A DNA stretch of 7,487 nucleotides from an uncultured Clostridia bacterium (lineage in GTDB: Bacteria > Bacillota > Clostridia > Christensenellales > CAG-917). The notes beneath the pieces were generated by a model. That model made no database searches, was not told where the DNA came from, and saw only the letters and a program-made list of their open reading frames with translations. Made by a program: the position numbers and the translations under genes. Within the stretch, counting starts at the first letter, position 1. Each line of letters begins with the position of its first letter. Where the stretch lies: NCBI GenBank assembly GCA_947629635.1, contig CANREO010000041.1, positions 1 through 7,487 of the forward strand, in the 5' to 3' direction. This document shows positions 1-6,707 of the stretch, in pieces.

Positions 1-867
1 TGCCCTCTCGACGCCCTCTGCCTCGATCAGATCGTTGCTCTCCCTGACGCCCGCGGTGTCCACAAGATTTATGCGCACTCCATCGCACTCGAATGCTGCT
101 TCGATAGTGTCCCTGGTAGTGCCGGCTATGTCTGTCACTATCGCTCTGTTTTCGCCCAAAAGCGCATTCATGAGCGAGGATTTGCCCACATTTGTGTTCC
201 CCCACAAAACTGCTGTCACGCCATATTTCACAAGTTTTCCCGTATGCCTTGTGGCAAGCAATTCGCGCACTCTCTTAAGGCAGCTTCGTATGCCGTCCGC
301 AAGCGGCGGAAGCGCCTCGTCCTCCATTTCGTCCGGATAGTCTATGGCCGCTTCGAGCCCTACTATCAGCGAACCCAAATCGTCGCATATATCATAAATT
401 GTCTTGGCAAGCCTTCCGTCCATCAACCGATACGCCGCCCTCAATCCCGCGGCGCTCTCGGCGTTTATCATATCGATGACGCCCTCGGCGTCGGCAAGTG
501 AAAGCCGCCCGGCAAGAAACGCTCTCTTTGTAAATTCGCCCCTGTCGGCAAGCGTTGCGCCGCATTTCAAAAGCGCGGACAAAGCGCCCTGAAGCACGCG
601 CACTCCTCCGTGTAAATAAAACTCCACCGTATCCTCGCCCGTATATGCCTTATTTGACGGGATATATACGGCATAACCTCTGTCACAAAAATCCTCTGCT
701 TGAAATATGCCGTAATTAAGCTTCATCGGTTCCCATTTCTTCGGCGTACCTTCGGCGCCGAAATTGAAAATGACATCGGCTATGCGCAATGCCTCGTCGC
801 CCGAGACGCGCACTATTCCGATGCCACCCACTCCGATCGGCGTAGATATTGCTGCGATTGTGCTCAT
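1..867 (-). CDS. mnmE: tRNA modification GTPase MnmE (TrmE), 5' part, cut by the window edge
   Basis: MnmE works with MnmG to place the aminomethyl-type group on carbon 5 of the wobble uridine in certain tRNAs, using GTP, FAD and a folate one-carbon donor. The frame is open for 289 codons from ATG 867 to the left edge; the full family length is about 450-460, so the C-terminal part with the usual CIGK end is missing. The N-terminal folate-binding domain is seen as TPIGVGGIGIVRVSG (residues 9-23), YTGED (75-79) and the GEFTKRAFLAGRLSL stretch (110-124). The G domain shows a P-loop GNTNVGKSS (223-231), GTTRD (249-253) and DTAG (270-273). E282, in the position of the catalytic glutamate of E. 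coli MnmE, is present. The usual P-loop proline is threonine (T225). It starts 1 nt after the khpB stop, with a modest AAGAAGAG ribosome site inside khpB, so translation is probably coupled. Identity is secure. Confidence 0.96.
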   Translation of the reverse strand, partial: MSTIAAISTPIGVGGIGIVRVSGDEALRIADVIFNFGAEGTPKKWEPMKLNYGIFQAEDFCDRGYAVYIPSNKAYTGEDTVEFYLHGGVRVLQGALSALLKCGATLADRGEFTKRAFLAGRLSLADAEGVIDMINAESAAGLRAAYRLMDGRLAKTIYDICDDLGSLIVGLEAAIDYPDEMEDEALPPLADGIRSCLKRVRELLATRHTGKLVKYGVTAVLWGNTNVGKSSLMNALLGENRAIVTDIAGTTRDTIEAAFECDGVRINLVDTAGVRESNDLIEAEGVERA

Positions 868-868
868 A

Positions 869-1723
869 TCAAAATCTCTTCTTGTGCCCGAAACTCTTGA
901 ATTTAGGCGGTCCGCCTTGCGGAGTCGGTTTTACAAAGTCGTCCTCTGTAAAAAATCCGCTGTAAACGTTGCCGTCTTCCACTTCGGGTTCTTCGGCGCG
1001 CGGACGGCGTTCTCTCCTATCGTCTCTGTGTCCGTAGCCGCGTTTTCCGTTTCTGCCGCGATCTCCTCTGTGCTCGCCGCGTGAATCTCCGTTTTTGATG
1101 GGGCGGTTGTCTTTAAGTTCAACTCCGACGGGGATTATTACGACATGTCTGTTTAAGTCCTCACCCTCGCTCTGCGTTTTGGCAATTTCGCTGTCCGCAA
1201 GCGCGCTGTGGACAATGCGTCTCTCAAAGGGATTCATAGGTTCCAAAGCGATCTTGCGTCTCAGCCGCACCGCTTTTTGAGCAAGCCTTTTTGCAAGCGC
1301 GGTCAAAGTTTCCTTGCGTTTTTCGCGATAATTTTCACAGTCCACGACAAGTTTTTTATTTTCGCCGTTGTGCTCGTTGATGAATGTCACGGCAAGATAT
1401 TGCAAAGCATCTAGCACCTCTCCGCGATAACCTATTGCATGCGAGCTGTCCTCGCCGGATATCTCGGCATAAAGAGTATCGTCTTTCTCCTCGACTTTTG
1501 CGCGACACTTGAGCCCCATGCGCTCCATCGTGTTATTGAAAAATTGTTGTAATTCTTCGGCAAGCGTATCTTTGACCGTGACTCTCACTTTGGCTTTTTC
1601 AAACAATCCTCCGTTGCCAAGGACTTCTACATCCGCTCTATCTCTCGTGACGCCCAACTCTTCCAGCGCCTTTTCTATCGCAAGCTCTACGCTTGCAGCC
1701 TCGGTTTCAATAAAATTATTCAT
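869..1723 (-). CDS. khpB: RNA-binding protein KhpB (Jag/EloR), with an Arg/Gly-rich C-terminal tail
   Basis: KhpB is a cytoplasmic RNA-binding protein, often paired with KhpA, and is linked in Gram-positive bacteria to cell elongation and division. Domains in the 284 residues: Jag-N (about 4-54, with the typical LGNGGLFEKAKVRV stretch), a short linker, a KH domain (about 75-155, with IGYRGEVLDALQYL at 97-110), and an R3H domain (about 156-200, with R168...H172 and the hallmark SEGEDLNRHVVIIP at 185-198). The KH loop reads GYRG where GKRG is usual, so a basic residue is replaced by Tyr. Beyond the R3H domain lie some 84 residues (201-284) rich in Arg, Gly, Asp and Glu, with RGEHRGDRGRNGKRG and RDDRRERRPR, ending in a basic patch; this looks disordered and is longer than in the usual family member. 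The gene lies 8 nt after yidC; its AGGTG ribosome site overlaps the yidC stop. Family identity is sure; the exact target RNAs are unknown. Confidence 0.95.
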   Translation of the reverse strand: MNNFIETEAASVELAIEKALEELGVTRDRADVEVLGNGGLFEKAKVRVTVKDTLAEELQQFFNNTMERMGLKCRAKVEEKDDTLYAEISGEDSSHAIGYRGEVLDALQYLAVTFINEHNGENKKLVVDCENYREKRKETLTALAKRLAQKAVRLRRKIALEPMNPFERRIVHSALADSEIAKTQSEGEDLNRHVVIIPVGVELKDNRPIKNGDSRGEHRGDRGRNGKRGYGHRDDRRERRPRAEEPEVEDGNVYSGFFTEDDFVKPTPQGGPPKFKSFGHKKRF

Positions 1724-1731
1724 ATTTACAC

Positions 1732-2955
1732 CTATCTTTTGGGATTGATTTTTCTTTCTTTGACTTTATCCGCTATCTTTGCGGATATGTTGAATATCAA
1801 TTGGAATGCAATTGCGGCGAGCGAACTTGTAAACATATACAAAGCGAACGCTCCCGAATAAAGTAAGCCGAATACACCCATCATAATCGGCATTACCCAC
1901 TGCATTGCCTTCATTGACTGCCCTTGCGCCATCGCCTTTTCGCCGTCGGCGGCGGCAGGCGCCGGAGGCTGTCCCTGCGATTTGCTCAAAAGTTTAGTGG
2001 AAACAAAGCTGAGCACGATGGAAAGCACGGGCAACAGCAACCAGCCGTTCCATTTGCCGTTTTTTGTGTTCCATCCTCCGGTATTCAGCACTTTGCCCAT
2101 AACTTCGTTATACTCGTCTATGGTGATACCGGTCAACCTCGACGTCGCAAAGCCCGACTGCCCCGTGACCGTTGCGAAATCAGGCACGGCGCTAGACCAA
2201 TTGTCTCCTACAAAAATATTTTTTATCCACAGCCAGCTTCTTATACGAGTCTGTTCTTCCGAATAATAATCGTCGTATACGGCTTGTTGCGCCTTGTCGA
2301 CGGCGCCTTTATAAAAGTCATAGCCCTCCTTTCCGGCAGCTTGCAAATCGGCTTCGTCAACGACACCGTCGCCCGTCAAATCCACAAAATCGCTCTCTTC
2401 GATCTGCTTGGATATCGAAGCGGTAAAGACGTCATAACTCTGTTTATAATCTTTGGCGAATTGAAAACCGACCATCTGTCTGAATCCGGCAAAGACGACA
2501 AAGAACACCACAAACGTGATGATAGTTGGCAAACACATGCCCATCATCGAATATTTTTCTTTTTTATATAGAGCCATCTGCTCCTGTTGAAGTCTTTGCT
2601 TGTCCTCGCCGAACTTAGCTTGAAGCGCCTCGAGTTGCGGTTTCATGCGCTCCATGGCCTTGCTGTTTTTTCTGGCGATCACCTTTTGCCATATATCGAG
2701 AGGAGACAGGATGAGCCTAAGCACAATGGTAAATACGATGACCGTCCAGCCGAAACTCGCCGTGCCGCCGCCTATACCCTCGTTGATCTTGAGCATGAGC
2801 TTTGCCATAAAATGAGATGGCTCCGAAATGTTGCCCTGCACATCCGTATATATATCCCCGTTGCAAGCAACAAGCATAACGCAACACACAAGAATGAGTG
2901 TCGCCAGCAAATATATTTGGAGCTTGCGCCTTTTTTCGAAGCTCAAATCAACCAT
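1732..2955 (-). CDS. yidC: Membrane protein insertase YidC (Oxa1/SpoIIIJ family), lipoprotein form
   Basis: YidC inserts and folds membrane proteins in the cytoplasmic membrane, alone or with SecYEG. The N-terminus is a lipoprotein signal: basic EKRRK, a hydrophobic stretch and lipobox LVAC with C31 as the lipidated residue. Membrane segments are near 66-85, 141-160, 304-320, 352-368 and 369-391. R80 sits in the first one (VLRLILSPLD), the position of the hydrophilic-groove arginine. A charged cytoplasmic hairpin (86-138) and a basic tail (KVKERKINPKR) follow the usual plan. At 407 residues it is longer than Bacillus SpoIIIJ (about 260), mostly because of the external region 161-302. Within it, residues 192-203 (DLTGDGVVDEAD) match a dockerin/EF-hand calcium loop. 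The conserved WLWIKNIFVGD block (241-251) precedes the third segment. The ATG lies inside yidD (13-nt overlap), with a GAGGAAG ribosome site in yidD. The cytoplasmic loop 321-350 is Ala/Pro/Gln-rich. Confidence 0.96.
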   Translation of the reverse strand: MVDLSFEKRRKLQIYLLATLILVCCVMLVACNGDIYTDVQGNISEPSHFMAKLMLKINEGIGGGTASFGWTVIVFTIVLRLILSPLDIWQKVIARKNSKAMERMKPQLEALQAKFGEDKQRLQQEQMALYKKEKYSMMGMCLPTIITFVVFFVVFAGFRQMVGFQFAKDYKQSYDVFTASISKQIEESDFVDLTGDGVVDEADLQAAGKEGYDFYKGAVDKAQQAVYDDYYSEEQTRIRSWLWIKNIFVGDNWSSAVPDFATVTGQSGFATSRLTGITIDEYNEVMGKVLNTGGWNTKNGKWNGWLLLPVLSIVLSFVSTKLLSKSQGQPPAPAAADGEKAMAQGQSMKAMQWVMPIMMGVFGLLYSGAFALYMFTSSLAAIAFQLIFNISAKIADKVKERKINPKR

Positions 2956-3188
2956 TTTATTCTTCCTCTATAATTTTCTTTGACAGGGTCGAAGCCGCCT
3001 TTTGAAAAAGGATTGCATCTCAAAAGCCTCTCTACCGTCAATGCTATGCCGATTATCGCGCCGTATTTGTCTATGGCGTCATAGCTGTACATCGAACAAG
3101 TAGGCACATACGCGCAGTGTCTGCCGGTCACGGGCGACAACGTACGCTTATAAAGCAACAAAAGCTTTTTGCAAATCCACTTCAACAC
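2943..3188 (-). CDS. yidD: Membrane protein insertion efficiency factor YidD
   Basis: YidD is a small protein at the inner face of the membrane that helps YidC-dependent insertion; its biochemical action is not well defined. The 81 residues fit the family length (about 70-85). Family marks are an amphipathic basic N-terminus (KKLLLLYKRTLSP, 7-19), CAYVPTCSMYSYDAIDKYGA (25-44) with the conserved cysteines and PTCS, and RLLRCNPFSKGGFDPV (54-69). I choose GTG 3188 as the start: it gives the expected N-terminus right before the amphipathic helix, and no ATG offers an alternative. The gene overlaps the end of rnpA by 7 nt and the start of yidC by 13 nt, so translation is likely coupled on both sides. 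A possible GGGAAG ribosome site lies about 10 nt upstream, inside rnpA. Confidence 0.94.
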   Translation of the reverse strand: MLKWICKKLLLLYKRTLSPVTGRHCAYVPTCSMYSYDAIDKYGAIIGIALTVERLLRCNPFSKGGFDPVKENYRGRIKWLI

Positions 3189-3517
3189 TTCAGCTTCCCG
3201 GCCCTTTCAAAGACTGCCCTCACTTCGTCGCAAACCTCTTTATAATCTCGTTGCGCCAGCGAAGGCTTGGCGATCAGCACATACATATACCCTGCGTCGA
3301 CGCTTTCCGTCAGTGGACCGATCGCCTCTCGCAAAAGTCTCTTTACGCGGTTTCTGACCACCGCTCCGCCCACCTTTTTAGACACGGAAAGCCCTATTTT
3401 CAATCCCTCTCGGGAGTGGGCGCTGAGCAGCACCAGATTGTGCGCGGAAGTCCTCTCGCCCTTTCTGTATACGTAGGCAAAGGCCGCGCGCCTCTTGAGT
3501 CGGTACTGCCTCTGCAT
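3182..3517 (-). CDS. rnpA: Ribonuclease P protein component
   Basis: RnpA is the protein subunit of RNase P. It binds the catalytic RNA and the 5' leader of pre-tRNA, so that the leader is cut off. The 111 residues match the family length. The N-terminus LKRRAAFAYVYRKGER is the usual beginning of the fold, and the RNR signature is clear in SVSKKVGGAVVRNRVKRLLREA (residues 44-65), where the basic residues contact RNA. The gene starts 3 nt after the rpmH stop. The nearest purine-rich ribosome site (AAGGAAG in the end of rpmH) is about 15 nt from the ATG, which is long, so coupling to rpmH translation may matter. The gene for the RNase P RNA (rnpB) is not in this window. Confidence 0.97.
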   Translation of the reverse strand: MQRQYRLKRRAAFAYVYRKGERTSAHNLVLLSAHSREGLKIGLSVSKKVGGAVVRNRVKRLLREAIGPLTESVDAGYMYVLIAKPSLAQRDYKEVCDEVRAVFERAGKLKC

Positions 3518-3520
3518 AAC

Positions 3521-3655
3521 TTATGCCGACAGCTTCCTTCTGCCTCTGTTGCGGCGACGTCTAAGCACATTCCTTCCGGATTTTGTGCTCATTCTTTTGC
3601 GGAAACCATGCACTTTGTTTCTTTGTCTTTTTTTGGGTTGGTAGGTCTGTTTCAT
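3521..3655 (-). CDS. rpmH: 50S ribosomal protein L34
   Basis: L34 is a very small, very basic protein of the large ribosomal subunit that binds 23S rRNA. The 44-codon frame begins MKQTYQPKKRQRNKVHGFRK and ends RRRRNRGRRKLSA, matching the family over its full length, including the VHGFRKRM and GRNVLRRRR blocks. It is too short for many gene callers but is unmistakable. An excellent GGAGGA ribosome site stands 8 nt before the ATG. It is the first gene of the operon that runs to mnmE, and a consensus promoter lies about 90 nt upstream. Confidence 0.97.
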   Translation of the reverse strand: MKQTYQPKKRQRNKVHGFRKRMSTKSGRNVLRRRRNRGRRKLSA

Positions 3656-3663
3656 ACTTTTAT

Positions 3664-3669
3664 TCCTCC
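3664..3669 (-). promoter_or_regulatory. Strong ribosome binding site of rpmH
   Basis: GGAGGA on the minus strand, followed by ATAAAAGT and the rpmH ATG (8-nt spacing). It is the closest match to the anti-Shine-Dalgarno sequence near any start in the window, as expected for a highly made ribosomal protein. Confidence 0.85.
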
Positions 3670-3718
3670 GTCGATAGACGCCTGTTTTCTTAATACACGC
3701 TATCTTCTAAATGTCTGC

Positions 3719-3739
3719 TTTTATATATAAGATATAAAA
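3719..3739 (-). other. AT-only inverted repeat at the 5' end of the rpmH leader
   Basis: On the minus strand TTTTATAT, a 5-nt spacer CTTAT, then ATATAAAA: a perfect 8-bp stem. It begins only a few bases after the predicted transcription start, so the mRNA could open with a hairpin. All pairs are A-U, so stability is low, and no U-run follows, which argues against a terminator. A role in mRNA protection is only a guess. Confidence 0.35.
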
Positions 3740-3748
3740 CGCTTGAAT

Positions 3749-3778
3749 ATTATAAACAGAAGTGCGCGACACTGTCAA
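3749..3778 (-). promoter_or_regulatory. Housekeeping sigma promoter of the rpmH-rnpA-yidD-yidC-khpB-mnmE operon
   Basis: On the minus strand a perfect -35 TTGACA (3778-3773) and a perfect -10 TATAAT (3754-3749) are separated by 18 nt. Transcription should start around 3742-3744, giving a leader of roughly 88 nt before rpmH. It lies wholly in the argS-rpmH gap and is the best promoter in the window. Spacing is one base over the usual 17. Confidence 0.85.
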
Positions 3779-3843
3779 GCGGTTTAGTCAAATTGAGTTT
3801 GCTCATCAAACGCCTTCAAAAGCTCTTTATTGCCGCGCTATCC

Positions 3844-5526
3844 TCACATCTCCTCGGGCGCGTCTATTCCGAGCAACGAAAGTCCCGTGCGTATAGTGTT
3901 TTTCACCGCTTGAGTCAGCATAAGCCTTGCGCTCCTTGTAGGCGCGTCTTCCGCCAATATGCGATGCCCTATATAATAGCGATTGAATTTGCCTGCCAAC
4001 TCAACAATGTGCCTCGTAACGTAACATGGCTCGCGCAACCTTGCCGCAAGCTTTACGCTGTCGCCGAATCCCAGGACGCTTTTTATGACTTCGTAGCCCT
4101 CGTCGTCAGTAATTGCGGCGAAATCCGCCTCCGCAACGTTGTATCCGCCGCCCTTTTTGAGCGCGCTCGCACAACGAGCGTGCGTATATTGTACGTACGG
4201 AGCCGTCTCTCCGTCGAAATTCAGCACCTTGTCATAAGAAAATACAATATCTTTTATGCGATTGTTCCATAGCGCGGAAAACACTACTGCCCCCACGCCT
4301 ATGCTTTCGGCGATGGCGCTTTTGCCGACAATATTCGGATTTTTTTCTTCTATGATCTTCGCCGCTTTTTCCACCGCTTTGTCCAAAACTTCCTGCAGCC
4401 AAATCACTCTGCCGTTTCTTGTGGACATGGCGCCGTCTTCCATGGAAACCATGCCGAAGGCGATATGCTCCATATCGTCCGCTCCGTCAAAATCCATTAG
4501 TTTAAGCACTTGAAACAGCTGCTTAAAGTGCAGATTCTGTTGATATGCAACCACGTATAAACACTTATAAAAATCGTAAGTTTGTTTTCTGTAATACGCG
4601 GCGGCAAGGTCGCGCGTAGCATAAAGCGTGGCGCCGTCCGCCTTTACTAGCAGACACGGCGGCATACCGTATTCTTCAAGATCGACGACCTGCGCTCCGT
4701 CGCTGGTCTTCAGCAGTTTTTTTTGTCTGAGTATCTCGAGGCAAGGTTCCATCTTGTCGTTATAAAAACTTTCGCCGGCATAGCTGTCGAAGTGTATCTT
4801 CAGTCTGTCGTAAATTTTGCCGACCGCCTTCATGGTCACTTGCTTAAATACGTCGAAATAGGCGATTGCCTCTTTGTCGCCGTCCTCGATCCGCTTAAAC
4901 CAAGCGCGAGCTTCGTCATCCATCTCGGGATGGGTCTCTGCCTCCCTATGATAGCGCACGTACAGCGAGTTCAAAAAATATTCGTCATTTGCGGCGACTT
5001 CATCAATTGACGACCACTTTCTCGTCGCAACGATCAACTTGCCAAACTGCGTGCCCCAGTCTCCCAAATGATTTATGCCCACCACTCGATATCCCAGATG
5101 CGCAAATATGCGATACAGCGCGCCTCCGATGACAGTCGTGCTCAAATGTCCGATGTGGAAGGGCTTTGCAATATTCACCGAACTGAAGTCTATGCAAATA
5201 GTCTTTCCTTTGCCCTCGTCGTTTTTGCCTACGATTTCATTTTCGGCAATTTCGGCTATTTCTTTTGCGATATAGGTCCTATCGAAAAACACGTTGAGAT
5301 ATCCGCCGACGATCTCAGCCCGAGCCACAAATTCCAAGGCCTGTACGTCGGGCAACAATTTCGCCGCAATAACGGGAGGCGCTTGTCTCAATGTGCGCGC
5401 AAATTTGAAGCACGGCAAACATATGTCGCCAAGCTTGGCCTCTTTGGGGATCTCAAGGGCATTCAATATTTCCTCTTCGGTCATGCCTTCTTTGGAGAGC
5501 GCGGCCGCCAATTGTCTTTCAAACAT
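3844..5526 (-). CDS. argS: Arginyl-tRNA synthetase
   Basis: ArgRS is a class I cytoplasmic aminoacyl-tRNA synthetase that joins arginine to tRNA-Arg with ATP. The 560 residues match the family. Order of parts: N-terminal Add-1 domain that recognises the tRNA elbow (about 1-105), catalytic Rossmann domain with SSVNIAKPFHIGHLST (115-130, HIGH at 124-127) and the NHLGDWGTQFGKL block (152-164), DGATLYATRDLAA (298-310), and the KMSKS-equivalent loop MSTRNG (367-372), which in ArgRS commonly lacks the canonical second lysine. The all-helical anticodon-binding domain follows with FDGETAPYVQYTHAR (437-451), KFNRYY (513-518) and the typical C-terminus LLGIDAPEEM. All catalytic marks are intact. ATG 5526 has an AGGAG ribosome site 5 nt upstream, in the 15-nt gap after ychF, so the two genes probably share a transcript. 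No convincing terminator follows, so some readthrough into rpmH is possible. Confidence 0.97.
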   Translation of the reverse strand: MFERQLAAALSKEGMTEEEILNALEIPKEAKLGDICLPCFKFARTLRQAPPVIAAKLLPDVQALEFVARAEIVGGYLNVFFDRTYIAKEIAEIAENEIVGKNDEGKGKTICIDFSSVNIAKPFHIGHLSTTVIGGALYRIFAHLGYRVVGINHLGDWGTQFGKLIVATRKWSSIDEVAANDEYFLNSLYVRYHREAETHPEMDDEARAWFKRIEDGDKEAIAYFDVFKQVTMKAVGKIYDRLKIHFDSYAGESFYNDKMEPCLEILRQKKLLKTSDGAQVVDLEEYGMPPCLLVKADGATLYATRDLAAAYYRKQTYDFYKCLYVVAYQQNLHFKQLFQVLKLMDFDGADDMEHIAFGMVSMEDGAMSTRNGRVIWLQEVLDKAVEKAAKIIEEKNPNIVGKSAIAESIGVGAVVFSALWNNRIKDIVFSYDKVLNFDGETAPYVQYTHARCASALKKGGGYNVAEADFAAITDDEGYEVIKSVLGFGDSVKLAARLREPCYVTRHIVELAGKFNRYYIGHRILAEDAPTRSARLMLTQAVKNTIRTGLSLLGIDAPEEM

Positions 5527-5541
5527 ACTCGCTCCTATATA

Positions 5542-6624
5542 TCAAACGTTTATTCTAAATAGAACCACGTCGTTTTCCTGCATAACGTAGTCCTTACCCT
5601 CGCTGCGCACTTTGCCTCTTTCTTTGGCAATGTTAAAAGAACCGCACTCGATCAGCGTGTCGTAATCCACTATCTCTGCTCTTATAAAGCCGCGCTCGAA
5701 GTCGCTGTGTATCTTCCCCGCCGCTTGCGGCGCCTTTGTCCCTTTTACGATGGTCCAAGCCCTCGTCTCTTTTTCGCCGGCAGTCAGATAACTTATCAGT
5801 CCAAGCAATTTATACGACGCCTTGACCAACCTGTCGAGGCCGCTCTCTGAAAGACCGTATTCTGCCATAAACATCATTCGTTCATCATCGGCGAGCGTCG
5901 TCAGATCTTCTTCGAGTTTTGCGCACAGCACGATGCATTCGCTCTTCTCTGCGGCGCTTATGCGTTCCACCTCGTCGGAATACGCGTTTCCGAGCACCCC
6001 GGCCTCATCGGTGTTCGCCACATAAATCACGGGTTTGGAAGTCAGCAAAAATTGCTCGTCTATAAATCGCTTGAATTCCTCTCCCACATGCATATTGCGA
6101 AGAGGCTTACCGTCCTCCAACCATTTTTGCATAGCGGACAGTCTATCCACGTCTTCTTGGTACTTTTTGTCTGCCTTAACCATGCTGAGCGCCTTCGCCA
6201 TTCGACGCTCAAGCGTTTCAAGATCAGCAAAGATCAACTCTAAATTTATGGTTTCTATATCTCTGGACGGGTCGACGGAGCCGTCAACATGAGTGATGTT
6301 TTCGTCATCGAAACAACGTACGACATGCACGATTGCGTCAACTTCTCTTATGTGGGAGAGAAATTTGTTGCCGAGTCCCTCGCCGCGGCTCGCGCCCTTG
6401 ACCAGCCCCGCGATATCCACAAATTCGAGCGTCGTAGGCGTGATTTTTTTGCTGTTATATAATGCGGCAAGTTTATCCAGCCTCTCGTCCGGTACGGCGA
6501 CTACGCCTACGTTGGGCTCTATAGTGCAAAAAGGATAATTGGCGGCTTGCGCGCCGGCCTTGGTGATCGCGTTGAAAAGCGTGCTTTTGCCTACGTTTGG
6601 CAAACCTACTACTCCGAGTTTCAT
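5542..6624 (-). CDS. ychF: Ribosome-associated ATPase YchF (OLA1 family)
   Basis: YchF is an Obg-related P-loop protein that binds ribosomes and prefers ATP to GTP; it is linked to stress and redox responses. With the start at 6624 it has 360 residues, the usual length. Visible marks: P-loop GLPNVGKST (7-15), the switch-region NYPFCTIEPNVG (29-40), G3 DIAGLVKGAS (70-79), and the altered G4 NTDE in place of the GTPase NKxD, the hallmark of ATP preference. The C-terminal TGS domain shows the TAGEKETRAWTI block and closes with DYVMQENDVVLFRINV. The frame stays open upstream to an ATG at 6669, but I reject that start: the family begins MKLGVVGLPNVGKS, GGGAGG stands just before 6624, and the -10 box lies so close to 6669 that no leader would remain. 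argS follows after 15 nt. Confidence 0.96.
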   Translation of the reverse strand: MKLGVVGLPNVGKSTLFNAITKAGAQAANYPFCTIEPNVGVVAVPDERLDKLAALYNSKKITPTTLEFVDIAGLVKGASRGEGLGNKFLSHIREVDAIVHVVRCFDDENITHVDGSVDPSRDIETINLELIFADLETLERRMAKALSMVKADKKYQEDVDRLSAMQKWLEDGKPLRNMHVGEEFKRFIDEQFLLTSKPVIYVANTDEAGVLGNAYSDEVERISAAEKSECIVLCAKLEEDLTTLADDERMMFMAEYGLSESGLDRLVKASYKLLGLISYLTAGEKETRAWTIVKGTKAPQAAGKIHSDFERGFIRAEIVDYDTLIECGSFNIAKERGKVRSEGKDYVMQENDVVLFRINV

Positions 6625-6627
6625 ATA

Positions 6628-6633
6628 CCTCCC
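6628..6633 (-). promoter_or_regulatory. Ribosome binding site deciding the ychF start
   Basis: GGGAGG on the minus strand, only 3 nt before the ATG at 6624. The spacing is short, but the match is strong, and the upstream in-frame ATG at 6669 has no such site. It supports the 360-residue form. Confidence 0.65.
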
Positions 6634-6678
6634 GATCGAGCGCCATTCTAAAAGCCCGACCGCTGTCATAATAATTGT

Positions 6679-6707
6679 ATTATAAACAAATAAAAAGGAT
6701 TAGTAAA
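6679..6707 (-). promoter_or_regulatory. Predicted promoter of ychF-argS
   Basis: On the minus strand a -35 TTTACT (6707-6702, four of six matches to TTGACA) and a perfect -10 TATAAT (6684-6679) with the ideal 17-nt spacing. The predicted start near 6671-6674 gives a leader of about 50 nt to the ychF ATG at 6624. It sits in the 119-nt gap between the divergent ychF and uppP. A small inverted repeat GCGGA-8 nt-TCCGC (6708-6725) abuts the -35 box on its upstream side. Confidence 0.7.

Noticed and set aside
2223..2231. Perfect DnaA box TTATCCACA
   Set aside because: It is a single copy inside yidC, where it encodes part of the conserved LWIKN block. I saw no cluster of boxes or AT-rich unwinding region nearby, so an origin is not supported.
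1924..2571. A 215-codon open frame on the plus strand opposite yidC
   Set aside because: Its translation shows no recognisable domain, and yidC on the other strand is unmistakable. It is a by-product of yidC codon use.
3251..3730. A 159-codon plus-strand frame across rnpA, rpmH and the leader
   Set aside because: It runs antisense to two certain genes and through the promoter leader, and has no family resemblance.
3797..3811. Stem GTTTG-ATGAG-CAAAC after argS as a terminator
   Set aside because: The stem is only 5 bp and no T-run follows on the minus strand, so I do not call a terminator.
5068..5562. A 164-codon plus-strand frame opposite the start of argS
   Set aside because: It is antisense to the conserved HIGH region of argS and has no recognisable motifs.
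6625..6669. Fifteen-codon N-terminal extension of ychF from ATG 6669
   Set aside because: The extension has no counterpart in the family, no ribosome site, and would leave almost no leader after the -10 box.
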